Origin: Cocos nucifera
Lineage: Eukaryota; Streptophyta; Magnoliopsida; Arecales; Arecaceae
Reading direction: 5' to 3'
Assembly (NCBI GenBank): GCA_006176705.1
Contig: QRFJ01001013.1
Location: 186,501-250,500 of the forward strand
Length of the DNA stretch: 64,000 nt
Notes under the pieces: model-generated
The model's input: only the letters and a program-made list of their open reading frames with translations
What the model was told of the DNA's origin: nothing
Database searches by the model: none
Made by a program: the position numbers and the translations under genes
Part shown: positions 33,727 to 44,784 of the stretch, in pieces
Position numbering within the stretch: the stretch's first letter is position 1
Layout of the letters: each line of letters opens with the position of its first letter

Positions 33727-35683
33727 ATTACTTTTGGATGTAAAGTTGCTATTCTCTTAAAATCACAAGGCATGCATGTCAAAAAATTATGGGCTGGCAC
33801 GTATCTAGCGTAGCAAAGTCACGGGATGTTACCATGCAAGTCAGGGCTTATAAACAATGGGTGCAGAGTTGTATCTTATGCGGTAAAAAAATGGTTGATC
33901 TTTTTTCATTGTATGAATCATTGGGTCATATTTTGCATAATTTTTAATGTAAAATATATATTTTATGATTTATGCAATGAATGGAAAAGAGACATTAAAG
34001 TGCTTTGAAAGTTGTGTAATATACAATCCAATAGTTTATCCGGCGAAAAAATATCAATCATTCTTTCATGTGAAAGATGTAACTCAAACCCTGCAACAAT
34101 TCAAGTGAAATCCATATGCAAATCATTGATCCTTGGACTCATTTATAACCTAGTTTATTTTGCATGACATAACCCTAAGCTAACAACTTGACCTGACTTC
34201 TCGCTACTCTTATTCATGATAAACTTGGCAATTGAAAGCGATCAGCTACTCTATTCTAAATAATTAGACACAGTCCAACCTGACTTGCCCAGATAAAGCT
34301 GCATTCTCACTACCGGATTTTTAACGCTATGTCCCATCCCCAACACATTTAAAAATAAAGCAAAAAAATCCATATCAGGTCAAACTTTAAAACCCTTTGA
34401 TCCAAAACCCTACAAGCCCAAAAAGGATTAGGGTTGTATCATTCACGCAAAAAAATGATTCACTTCTGCAGAAATCATCATTGAATCGTATACTGCAAAA
34501 TCTCAAAACACTCTATATTCCATCATTCATCCATCAGGATAAATCTTAAAAGAAACAGCTGCTCGTGATCCAACTACAGATTCAGGCGAGGGAAGGTGAT
34601 CAATCTCTCCATCACCGAGGATACACCCCCAACCCACCCCAAAAAAGGGTCTAGGGCCGTCGTTAGTAGTGCGGTTGGAAGGTGAGTAAATTAACTGATG
34701 CAAGCTGTGATATAGTGAGAATCCTTGAATAGGAGAAAATAAAGGAAAACAAACCAACGGCTTCTTGCTAGATAAGTCACGTAAAGCATCACCCTGTCTG
34801 TGCATGCATTTATGCATGTTCTGCGAGGCACGCTTAAAGGGAAGAGATCCTCTTTAATATCTCGCCAACCTATACCTTTGCCCTTTAGAAAATTATTGCT
34901 TGGACTAGATCCACCAGCTCAGTGGTGAACCAATTCATCACAAATCAATATAGATAAATAAAATAAAAAAAATATTAATTGAAATAGTTTTACCATATGT
35001 ATCTTGAACTATATAATAATAAGACAGCACATCATTTATTAGTAAAAAAACTATATTATTATTCAAGCTTGATTAAATAATTTAAATGAAAATAAAAATT
35101 ATTATTAAATAGAATTAGTCAACTGATAATTTTTACTATTTTAAATGAGAAAAGGTTCACTTAGATGGTGTGCTAACTTTTTGTTGGATAGTTTAAAATA
35201 TTTATGGTAGAATCTTTTTAACTAATAATTTCTCGAGAAGAAATCATATCATACATTCATTATACGCATTGGTTCGTGATTGGACTAGTCCAACGGCTTT
35301 TTTTTAGATCTAATTTAATTAATTATTTCACTTTGGCAGATCTAATTCGTGATGACATATTTGAAGAATCAGAAAAGATGATGGCACATTTAAACAATCA
35401 GCAACTAAACCGCGTTAAGGGTCACGCAAAATGTGAATGTGATCTAATGCACCTGGCTCCTCCTCTGTTGCACTCGGATATGCAATCAATACCGATATAA
35501 AATAAAAGAAAAAAAAGTTATGGGAGTCCATAATTGTGGAATAGATCCGAGTGTAAAAGAGCCAAACTAAGATGCCGCATGCTGGTCTTTGTCCGCTTGA
35601 ACTCCAAAATTGGTTGTAATTGACTTTCTCAAATAAAATGAAAACTGAAATGGATTTTAATTTTTAAAGAACTAATTTCCACT
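33727..35683. other. Unassigned sequence between G1 and G2
   Basis: About 2 kb in which I recognise no protein, RNA gene or element end. Short open frames at 33826-34008, 34527-34817 (minus) and 35276-35500 match nothing I know. It may be ordinary intergenic DNA or an old unrecognisable repeat. Confidence 0.3.
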
Positions 35684-36343
35684 TGATTTTCTTTGGCACT
35701 CATCGACAACTTGACTAAATTATTCCTGATATTGAGAAAATACTGGAAATCGAGGACCAAATTTTTATCATCATCAATCTTTTTCGAACCTTCAGCTCAA
35801 GAATCGGCCAAGCCCATGGTTGGGGTCAAGTCGATCCCCACGCCAAAGACATACAACAAAGTCCCACAACTAATAGGAGATAATGTTCGAACCCCAAAAA
35901 TAAGCATCAGCATGAGTCCTCAGCCCTATGCTGACTACGGAATCTTTGTTCATTTGTCCACACGGGCCAGATTGATAGTTGTCTAACAATCTTGATTTGG
36001 AAAGATCCCATATCTTAATGACTTGTCAAAATGTGACCTACTAGCTTGGAGACAAACATAATAGCCTAAAGATTCCAACTAAACCACCCATGGCTCCATC
36101 ATCCTATAAAAAGGTACTAAAAGGATCCTCAAGTAAGCAAAAAAAAGAAAGAGGAGGAAGACACACCTCTCACTCTCAATCCAACTCCACTCTCTTTTCT
36201 CTATTATTCTTAAGCTTCATCTAACTTAAGCATCAGAGGATCTCCCACCTGATAAGTGCGGACTTCCCTTGAATGTTTTCTCCAGCGTAATGGTTTCTGG
36301 GTGACATCCATCTCCAACGCCCGACTAGAGTCTTGCAGTAACA
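35684..36343 (+). repeat. LTR of gypsy G2 (5' end approximate)
   Basis: The 3' end is fixed by GCAGTAACA directly before the G1-like primer-binding site. The 5' end is set at a TGATTTT and is uncertain. A TATAAAAA box at 36105-36112 and a pyrimidine-rich stretch at 36160-36215 fit a promoter and leader. Confidence 0.6.
36105..36112 (+). promoter_or_regulatory. TATA box of G2 LTR
   Basis: TATAAAAA about 235 bp before the LTR end, the same distance as in the G1 LTRs. Confidence 0.5.
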
Positions 36344-36629
36344 GAATTGGCACTAGCAGAAGAATCCGATCCCATTCTAGAAGAAAAGAGAGTATGGTAC
36401 AAATAAGAGGCTACAACTCCTCCGCCCCTCACTGGCAATCTATCCACCGCAGCAAAAGCAGCGTCGCCTATGGGTCTGTCGCTACACAGCCCCCCTTTAT
36501 AATGGATCCATAACCCCTTAGTGCCTTGGTTCATCAGATCCAAATGTTGATTGATACTATGCAACGGCTCTAGCAGGTGATGGAGCAGCAATGCCATCTA
36601 GAGCCAACCCCTTAGGACACTAAAAAAAT

Positions 36630-37347
36630 TTTAGTAGATAATAGAAGTTCAGCCGATATTTTATTTTATGATACTTTTCAAAGTATAAAACTACCTCTTG
36701 ATCAACTAAGAAAAGTCAACACTCTACTGGTCGGATTCTCTAGGGACTCCATAACTATGGAGGGAGAGATTACTCTTCTGGTAACCATTAGGCAGGAGCC
36801 TTGAAATAGGACCATGTAGCTAACCTTCCTAGTAGTGGATCCCTTCTGTATATAATGTGATCCTTGGATGACCTGAGTTAAATGCTCTATGAGCTATGGT
36901 TTCCACATACCATCTACTTGTTAAGTTTCCAACCAAGAATAGAGTTGGCGAGATACAAGGAGATCAAGTATTGGCTCAACAATGCTTTTTGGCGACAATA
37001 AAAGGTAAGCATCTGATGGAAGCTTTGCTGATTGAAGACCATAAGGAGCCAAGGGAAACCCAAGATGAACCAGCCAAGTAGCTTTTTGTGGTTCCCCTCA
37101 ATGACAACCCAAATAACATTGTCCAGCTTGGGGTAGAGTTAGCCCGACATTAGAGACCAATTGATGGCATTCTTGCATGCCCACGAAGATGTTTTTGCCT
37201 GGTCAACTTCAAATATGCTAGGCATATCTTTTGACATTGTTATCTATAGATTGAACGTGGAAGCGAACCATCACCCAATTTGGCCAAAGAAAAAGAGCTT
37301 CACCCTAAAGCAGCATCAGCCTATAGAGGAAGAGGTCAACAGGCTCT
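36630..37347 (+). pseudogene. Gypsy pol remnant of G2 (protease to start of RT)
   Basis: The protease segment reads NRSSADILFYDTFQSIKLPLDQL and FSRDSITMEGEITLLVTIRQEP, with the catalytic Asp followed by Asn-Arg in place of the usual Gly-Gly. Later pieces VSTYHLLVKFPTKNRVGEIQGDQVLAQQC (36896-36980), LHAHEDVFAWS and FDIVIYRLNVE (37170-37260) match the linker of G1 in three frames. Frameshifts and stops show decay. It ends in IEEEVNRLL where LTR D begins. Confidence 0.75.
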
Positions 37348-38989
37348 TATTGGGAATTATGGCCCAAAGCCAATCGTTAATCTATTGATGATTGAGATCT
37401 TATTTATAAATATATATAAATTATTTATTAATAAAAAATATTTGATATTTTTTATCATAAGATTGTACATCTTCTTAATCAAACTCCATTGTTATGATGA
37501 AAGTCCTTAGAACAACTACTAATATGATAAAGGAGGATTTATTGTGTGGTTCTTAAACTTATTTACGGCTAAATGATGCATTATTAATAAGGATAATAAT
37601 TATATCAAGTATAGGTCATTATGTGCCATATGAGTTGGTTGTCCTCTTAACCAAAGAGTGTAGAGATACTTGTATGACATGTAGGTGAGATATAGATCTA
37701 CACTGAACATGATCAATCTGGAGCACTCTGCTGTCAAAAGTGTATCCATGAAGATATGGGTATAAGTGATCCTACGACCTGAGATCATCATGACGACTTG
37801 TAAGTAACTTATTGTACTTTGATGTTGAACTACTTGAATTTTTAATTTAGTGATGAAAAATTACTAGATGCAGTCAAGTACTTATCAAGTCAATGCATGA
37901 GTCAAGATGGGATTGACCACTATAAGTAAAATTGGAGAGAATGTCTCAATATATTTTAATTCAACAAAATTTTGGTCAGAAAAATCCTTGTGAGGAGTCA
38001 CAAGATTGAGAAGGTTGAGACAGTATAAGGATGAAGTGATCAAAAGTTGATAGTTAAACTCTGAAGTCATCTTGAACATTAACGGTCAAAAGGATGAATT
38101 ATATAGTAACTATATGCCAATAAGTTATGAATGTTGCTTCACTACATTCGACTCTATCCAGACATCGGATATCATTGCTAGATGGTTATTTTGATTGGTA
38201 TAGAAAATTTGTTCCTATGTTACCGATTTAGTATTCAAACCTATGGGGTCACACACACTAGAAGTTTCGATCTAATCATGTGGCTAATCAATGATTATGA
38301 ATCATTATAGAGTAAATTATCAATTTGATTGATGATTAATCTAATATAATTAATTAAAAAAAGATTAATTAATAATTAGATTATTAATTAACTCAATTTG
38401 ATTGAGTTGGAAACACTAGATCAAGGCTAATTGAATTGGATTCAATTAGATCTAACCCGATTAGGTTATTGGATAACCTAATCACTAAGAAAGATTAAAT
38501 CCTAATTAGATCAGAGCTTGGACTAAATTAATTTTTGATGATCAAGAAGATTTGAGCCTAATTAAATTAGGTTAACTCATATGTTTGGGTCTAATCAAAT
38601 ATGATTTGATTTAAGCGAAAATAGATGAAAATCAAGAGTCCAATTTGGACTGCATTATTCCATGTGCCCTAAACCCTTCACCGCCCATATGCTCATTGCA
38701 CAAATAGGTTGTGCATGAGTAATCTGGACACCAATCACCTCTTGCCGCCCACTCTTGGATAAGCCTTTGGGTTAATAGGAATTCAATTCAAAAAGATTTT
38801 GAATTAGAGTTTATTTTAATTTCAAACAAGATGCCTTATCTATGGCGCCCAGCCCTCTATGAAACCAACCTTTTGTATGACACAAGGCAAGAATTTTTGA
38901 GAGGTTATTGGCATGAGAATTCAAAGAGAGAGGCTCTAGGGGGTGAGGCTTAGGATGGAGCTTCTTGGCATATGAGATCAAGAGGAAGC
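37348..38989 (+). repeat. Copia LTR fragment D (B/C-related)
   Basis: Begins TATTGGGAA with CCAAAGCCAATC... and follows the B and C LTRs in order: GATGATTGAG near the start, GTTGTCCTCTTAACCA, GGTCACACACACTAGA near 38250, then diverges. The LTR start TG reads TA. No internal domain follows, and the 3' end is lost at an inverted junction near 38990. It lies in the G2 pol sequence. Confidence 0.75.
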
Positions 38990-39141
38990 AGTGCTAGGAT
39001 GCATGCAAGATTTCTAGCTCTACTTTCAAAATTTTTTTAAAAATTAATCATAATAAAAATAAAAATTAATCTAATTAATTTATTAAAATCTATAGATCTG
39101 ATCTACAAATCATATATTATTAGGATCTAATATGATATACA
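38990..39141 (-). repeat. Inverted LTR 3'-end remnant next to B
   Basis: The minus strand reads the GAAAGTAGAGCTAGAAATC motif and its preceding AT-rich region, which in B lies at 45600-45705 on the plus strand. So a piece of an LTR 3' end sits here in inverted orientation, cut by the start of element B at 39142. Confidence 0.5.
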
Positions 39142-40390
39142 TATTGAAAATAGTATTCCAAAGCCAATCATCAGTCTGTTGATGATTGAGCTATTTTATA
39201 TAATTATATATGAATTATTAACTGAATAAAAGTTCTTCTAGCTTTTTCATCATAAATCATTCATCTTCTAATGAACTCCTATTTATTGTGATGAAGTCCT
39301 TAGGACTATTTAGAATCGACAGAGAAAGATTTATCGTTTAGTTCTTAAAATTGTTCGCAATCAAATGATACGTTGTTACTAAGGACGGCAATATTTATTG
39401 AGAATAGGTCATTATGTACCATATAGGTTGGTTGTCCTCTTAATCAAGGAGTATGGAGACACTGGTATGGCATACAGATAAGATATAGGGGTATATCTGC
39501 ACTGAATATGACCAACTTTAGAGCTTTTCTACTATCAAGAATTGCTCTGATGGAATATGGGCATAAGTGTTCCTTCGATCTGAGATCACCATGGTGACTT
39601 TCAAGCAACTCACTGTGCTTTGGTGTTGAACTACCTAAATTTTTGATTTAGTGATGGAAGATTTTTGGGTATAGTCAAGTACTTAAAGAGTCGATGTATG
39701 AGTCAAGATGGGATTGACCACTTTTGGACATAGGAGCTGTGTTCAATAGTATTTTAATTTAGCAAAGCCTTGGTCAGGATAGTCCTTGTGAGGGGTTATA
39801 GGATTAATTGCTTTGAGACACAATTTAGATGTATCTTTCAGGATTGATTGTTAAACCCTGAGTCATCTTATACATAGAGGTCAAAGGAATGAATTATGTG
39901 GTAACCATATTCACATAGATTCTAAATATTGCAATTGCACTATTCAGTCTATCCAAACGTTGGGTACCATTGCTAGATGGTTACTTTAATTAGTACAGAA
40001 AATTGATTCCTATGCTATCGGCTTAGGTTCGAACTTGCAGGGTCACACATACTAGAGGTTCCTACCTGATCTGATGGCTGATCAAGAAAAGTTTAATTAG
40101 TAATTTGATCACTAATTAACTTAATTTGATTGAGTAATAGTTTTTGGTTCAAGTCCAATTGAATTGAATTCAGTTGGATTTGACTCGATTAGGTTATGAG
40201 ATGACTTAATCACTGAGGAGGTTTAATCCTGATTTGATCAGAAATTTGGCTTGATTAATTTTTGATTTGATTAGAATTTAATGAGCCTAATTAAGCCTAA
40301 ATAAGTTGAGTTTAATTTAGTCTAATTAGGCCAAGCCAAATTAGTTTGGATTGGGTCTTAATTGGGCAAGGTTTGAAAGACTATTTTGAC

Positions 40391-40393
40391 TAG
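40391..40393 (+). other. Left TAG target duplication of CACTA element
   Basis: TAG before CACTACTA at 40394. The partner TAG is at 44782-44784, and the empty site in the 3' LTR of B has a single TAG. Confidence 0.85.
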
Positions 40394-40409
40394 CACTACT
40401 ATAGAACAG

Positions 40410-40710
40410 GTCTATGGCAGCAGTTACTAACCGCTACCATAGCCCAAAAAATCACTACTATAGACTATGATAATTGTTAGCTAGCTGCTACCACTGCAGC
40501 CATCGTCGTAAGTCTATGATAGTGGTTGTTGCAACAATTCTGAGAACCGCTGCCATAGCTTGACCTACGGCAGTGATTATGGAATCGCTGTCATAGGCTT
40601 GTCTATGGTAGCGGTTATATAACCGCTGCCATAGATCTAATATAATGGTTGACACATTGCCTACGATAGCAATTGACACGTCTACGACAGCGGTTGTAAA
40701 ATCATTGTTG
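40410..40710. repeat. Left subterminal repeats of CACTA
   Basis: Repeated units of about 14-16 bp, TATGGCAGCGGTT and inverse AACCGCTGCCATAG, separated by short spacers. These are the expected transposase binding sites of a CACTA element. Matching arrays lie at 43340-43480 and 44480-44760. Confidence 0.8.
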
Positions 40711-40878
40711 TAGCTTTTGAATAATTAAAAATATAAAATTTTTATTTTTTATATATTATACTTGATAAATGCAGAGATATATAATACAAAAAAATATTAT
40801 AAACAAAAAAATATTTTTAAAATGCTAAAATCTTATTGCCAAATAAAATTTATTATAATATTTTTTAAAAAAATTACA

Positions 40879-41840
40879 TCAAAAGTTTTCTAAATCTACA
40901 TCATTGTCGTCACCGAGAGATGGAGCATAAGCTAGAGCTAGAGCTAAAGTCGGAGCCAAAGCTGGAGCTAGAGCCGAAGCCAGGGCCAGAGCTAGAGGAG
41001 CTAGAGCTAGAATGTGGACCAATATATCCTTAAAGCCCATGAAGGTATCTCCAAAATGTGTGCTGAGCATCAACACCATATCTCTCACGATGTCCTCCAA
41101 ATGAGATGTGCACTTCTCAACTCAATCTGCCCGCATTGCAGCTTGATCTATCCGTGCTAACGCCTCCTCAAGCGCCTCTCGACTAACGACACCGGAAGCC
41201 TATGAAGAGATGCTCACCTCAGATCAATAACTGGTCGGCATATGTCCGAACTTGCATCGGATTCTTCCAAAGTGCTCAGGCCCCAAGACTTAAGAAAGAT
41301 GGTCATAGGGGCCAGAGGTATCCGGGCCCTCGCTCACGAGTGCATCTAACTGATCCTATAATTATAAATTCAAATAAAATTTTATAAAAAATATTATAAT
41401 ACTAATCATATATGCTAATATATTTAATACTTACAAAAATTCTTTCGATCGTGGCATTCATCGGCCTGCCTTTCTTGTCCGTATGGCTAGATCGAAAGAT
41501 CTTGCTATGGCTGGGTATCACTCCATCTCTCATCAGCTATAACAATGGATTAGTTTATCAAAAATATGAAAAAAATATTAATTTAAGTTATCTAGTAAGA
41601 TTTAGAATTCATTACCTCTCTATGCACATAACTGGCCATAGACTCATGGTCGAGAGTGTGCATATACTTCTGGACTGCTTGGTTCTTTCGATTCTGATGG
41701 AAGATAATCTAACAAGTATTCAAATAAATAATAAATATTTAAAAAATATTTAAATATAACTTTAAGTATATTAAAAAATTCAAAAGTTAGTAATTTTATC
41801 TCAAACTCCTGGCTTATCCAATGTGTAACCATCCTCTCCT
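40879..41840 (-). pseudogene. CACTA coding remnant (Ptta/En/Spm-like tail)
   Basis: Minus strand, discontinuous frames. Near 41832 it reads MVTHWISQEFE. Past an AT-rich intron-like gap and stops come SEGPDTSGPYDHLS and VLGPEHFGRIRCKFGHMPTSY (about 41340-41210), then SREALEEALARIDQAAMRAD and the open frame 40879-41100 (LEDIVRDMVLMLSTHFGDTF, then an Ala/Leu repeat, then an acidic tail). The GPEHxGRIR and following amphipathic helix resemble the C-terminal part of plant Ptta/En/Spm-type transposon proteins. This is remembered resemblance, not a search result. It is broken. Confidence 0.4.
40928..41010 (+). repeat. GCTAGA hexamer minisatellite
   Basis: Degenerate GCTAGA/GCCGAA hexamers in tandem. 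On the minus strand they give the Ala-Leu dipeptide repeat in the open frame 40879-41100. Confidence 0.8.
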
Positions 41841-41899
41841 ACTGACTTGGAAGATAGTCCTGCATCCCCTGTTCTTGGTTGTCTCTACTGTCCCCTCAT

Positions 41900-42235
41900 C
41901 TTTTCGACTGCCCATCTTCCACTCGATCTCCAACACCGATGAGGCCGGACCCTCTCCCTGATCCCTCTCTTCCTCTCTCAATCTTCCTCGTCGATGAGGC
42001 CAGACCCCCTCCCTCCCTCTCTCCCTCTCTTGATCTCCCTCGTCGGCAAACTACGACGAGTGGCAAGACCGAACCCCTCCCTCCCTCTCTCACTCTCTCG
42101 ATCTTTCTTGTCGATGAGGCTGGACCCCCCTTCCCAGTGATGCCAGCAAAGCTGGACCCCCCTCCCTCCCTCTCTCTTGGTCTCCCTTGTCGATGATGGC
42201 AATAGGCCAAACCCCTCCCTCCCTCTCTCCCTCTT
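41900..42235 (+). repeat. Pyrimidine-rich degenerate tandem repeats in CACTA
   Basis: CCCTCCCTCCCTCTCT-type tracts alternate with GTCGATGAGGC(C/T)(A/G)GACCCC at about 41935, 41990 and 42110. It is low complexity; the overlapping open frames on both strands are not credible proteins. Confidence 0.7.
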
Positions 42236-42609
42236 TCTTTCTTAATTTTGGATCCCAAAATCGTATCTGGATATCCAGGATTCATTAGGATCTAGGTCTG
42301 GTACTTCAAGTACGAACCCATCGGATATTCGGATTTAGGTCCAGTATCAGTAATTAAAATTGAATCCGAATTTGACTATCCAAGTTCTGAGCCGAACCCG
42401 ACCTGTTGATAGGTCTAGTCTAGTGATTAATAAATAATACTATAAAATTAAAATAAAAATTATACCTATGGCTATAGAGAAGGGATCGCACCAAAAGCTC
42501 TGAGAATTATCGGTGATGGCACTAGAGGAAGACGACGTCGCTAGAGGTAACTTGCGAAACAAGAGCAAGATAGTGAGATAGAGAGAAAAGAGAGAGAAAC
42601 AGAAAGAGG

Positions 42610-43265
42610 AAAGAGAGAGAGGGAGAGGGGACCTAGAGGGGCACCGTGATGGGAGGGCAGGGGATTGGAAGGACAGTGGATGGGTTGTCAGAGATGGGGA
42701 GGGTAGGGGGTGTGGCAGTCGGGGATGGGAGGGCAGGGGGCAGGCGATCGAGGATGGAGAGGGCTGGGGGTGGGTGATGGTGGTCGGGGATGGGAAGGCA
42801 AGCAGCGGTGGTCGAGGATGGGGTGGGTAGGGGCGGCGGTCGGGATTGGGGAGAGCAAGGGCGGTAACGGCCGGGGATGGGGAGGGGGCGGTAGCGGCCG
42901 GGAATGGGGGAGGGGAGGGCAGGGGGTGGGCGGTGGTGGCTTGGGATGGAAGGTAGGGTGGTGGCCGGGGAGGTAGGGGGTGGGCGGTCGGGGATGGGAT
43001 GGCAAGAGGTGGCGACGGCCTAGATGGGAAGGATAGTGTGGGTGGTGGATGGGCGGGGGGTTGGGGGATGGCGAAGACCACCGAGGAGGGGCCGGTGCAG
43101 GGTGGAGGAGCGGGAGGTGGGGTGGCATGGCATGGGCAGGGGGTAGTGGCAGCTGGGGATGGGGAGGCAAAGGGGGAGGAGGGGGGGCATCGAGAGGCAA
43201 GACCGATCGAGGGGGAAGGAGGGACAGTGCCGACCAGTGGGGAAGGACTTGGGTGGAGTTTCACC
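42610..43265 (+). repeat. G-rich degenerate minisatellite in CACTA
   Basis: About 650 bp dominated by GGGGATGGG, GGGTGGGCGG and GGAGGGCAGGGGG words on the plus strand, in sharp contrast with the AT-rich surroundings. Many closely spaced runs of three or more G are present. The 288-residue minus-strand frame (42440-43306) is Pro/Ser-rich low complexity caused by this tract. Confidence 0.8.
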
Positions 43266-43491
43266 GGCCAGCGATGGAGAGGAGGGAAAAGAGAGAGAGC
43301 GCGCACGAGAGGAAAGAAAAATTTAAAAATTTTTAACTTAACCTACAATAGTAATTTTTGAATCACTACCATAGATCTATGACAATGGTTACTCGAAACC
43401 ACTACAATAGATCTACGGTAGCAGTTTTCTAACCGCTATTATATAACTATAGCAGCGGTTTCTAGTAACTACCATCGTAGGCTGAAAATAA

Positions 43492-44476
43492 TTTTTTCTT
43501 ATTTTTTCTCTAAATATTATATAATTTTAAAATTTAATACTCATTTTTACTATTTATTATCTTAATAATTATCATTAGAGTATCATTATAAAAGATCGCC
43601 TCGATCCGATGGCCCTAGCTTCATCGATCAGAAAAATTCGATTTCGACGATCATGAATGACGATGTGATGATCTGATAGATGGAGATCTTTGATTGATCT
43701 AAAAATCTATAATGATGATCTCGATGATATTTGTAGGATACTATCTTCAATCGGATATCATTATCATGGTTAATTTAGTATGGAATGATTTCAACCGTTA
43801 AATTAGAAATAAGCGATCAAAGGGCTAAACGGCATCCGATTATGAGATAATTTTTTAGTTAAATGATCTTTGCTATAATTTTAATCATTTTATATGATGA
43901 TGATAGTAAAATTTAAATTATTTTTATATGAACTATTCACATTAAGCAGATATTGCAAAAGCACGAACATAACAACCAATGAAGTGTAAGAATGGTTATC
44001 AGACGACGTATAGTTTTAGATCATTTTTATTCTCATGAGTTGAATTTTATAATCACCATTATAAAAAAATAATTAAAATAATAATCAAGATCACTTATAA
44101 AAAAATTATCTCATAATCGAATACCGTCTGATCCTTTGATCACTCGTTTATCATTTAACGGTCAAAATTAAGCTATACTAAATTGACCAAGATAATGATA
44201 CCCGATTAAAGTAAAACTTTGATAGTATACTACAAACATAATTGATATTATCATTATAGATTTTTAGGTCCATCAGAGATCTTCATCTATCAGATCATTG
44301 CATCGTCGTTAGTGATCATAGAAATCAAATTTTTTTGATCGATGAAGCTAGGGCCATCGAATCGAGGTGATCTTTTGCGATGACACTCTAATGATAATTA
44401 TTTAAATAATAAATGGTAAAGATGGGCATTAAATTTTAAAATTATATAATATTTAGAGAAAAAAATAAGAAAAAAA
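43492..44476. repeat. Near-palindrome of about 985 bp (fold-back element)
   Basis: The left arm (43492 to about 43945) and right arm (about 44020-44476) are inverted copies. Paired words include TCTAAATATTATATAATTTT, GGCCCTAGCTTCATCGATCA, CATCCGATTATGAGATAATT and their complements in reverse order, around a loop of roughly 75 bp. Arms differ by scattered changes. It sits inside the right subterminal repeats of the CACTA element, so it is probably a separately inserted MITE-like or fold-back element. Target duplication unclear. Confidence 0.85.
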
Positions 44477-44781
44477 TATATGGCAGTGGTTATAAATAAC
44501 CGCTACCATAGATTGACTTATAGTAGCGGTTGCAAGGAACCACTGCTATAGGATCGATCTATAGTCATGATTTTTCTAACCGCTACTATAGGTCCGACCT
44601 ATGACAGCGGTTGTCGTTAGCCACTACTATAGGTCAACCTATAGAAGTGGTTATAAGAAACTACTGCCATAGACTGACCTATAGTAGCGGTTCTTTTTAA
44701 CCACTGTCATAGATTTTATTATAGCAATTTTGAAAATCGCTACCATAGTATGTGCTGTTGTAGTCTCTTTTTGTAGTAGTG

Positions 44782-44784
44782 TAG
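44782..44784 (+). other. Right TAG target duplication of CACTA element
   Basis: TAG directly after the right end TAGTAGTG, followed by the resuming LTR (TCTTATGCGCC). Confidence 0.85.

Larger units (their letters stand above)
35684..37347 (+). mobile_element. Gypsy fragment G2: LTR, leader and part of pol
   Basis: A gypsy LTR (about 35684-36343) with TATAAAAA at 36105-36112 and a priming site TTGGCACTAGCAGAAG at 36346, one or two changes from that of G1. After about 280 bp it jumps to protease (about 36630, SSADILFYDTFQSI) and reads on in a broken frame towards RT, to IEEEVNRLL at about 37320-37345. Gag is missing, so an internal deletion joins leader to pol. It is cut at 37348 by LTR D; its continuation is not in the window. 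Confidence 0.75.
40394..44781. mobile_element. CACTA-type DNA transposon, 4388 bp, decayed
   Basis: Ends CACTACTATAGAA on the left and, in reverse complement, CACTACTACAAAAAG on the right: short inverted repeats, flanked by a 3-bp TAG duplication, which is diagnostic of CACTA (En/Spm) elements. Subterminal units of the type CTATGGCAGCGGTT occur in both orientations at 40410-40710, 43340-43480 and 44480-44760. The interior holds a broken minus-strand coding remnant, pyrimidine-rich and G-rich tracts and a palindrome of about 985 bp. No intact transposase is present, so it would need one supplied in trans. Confidence 0.88.

Noticed and set aside
33727..35683. Search for host gene pieces between the gypsy elements
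   Set aside because: Only short frames without family resemblance; nothing could be supported.
42440..43306. 288-residue Pro/Ser-rich minus-strand protein
   Set aside because: Caused by the G-rich tract of a CACTA element, which gives long open frames on both strands. No motif or conserved feature beyond composition.
43492..44476. microRNA gene
   Set aside because: The arms are far longer than a plant miRNA precursor and lie in a transposon. Small RNAs are possible, but no miRNA duplex can be singled out.
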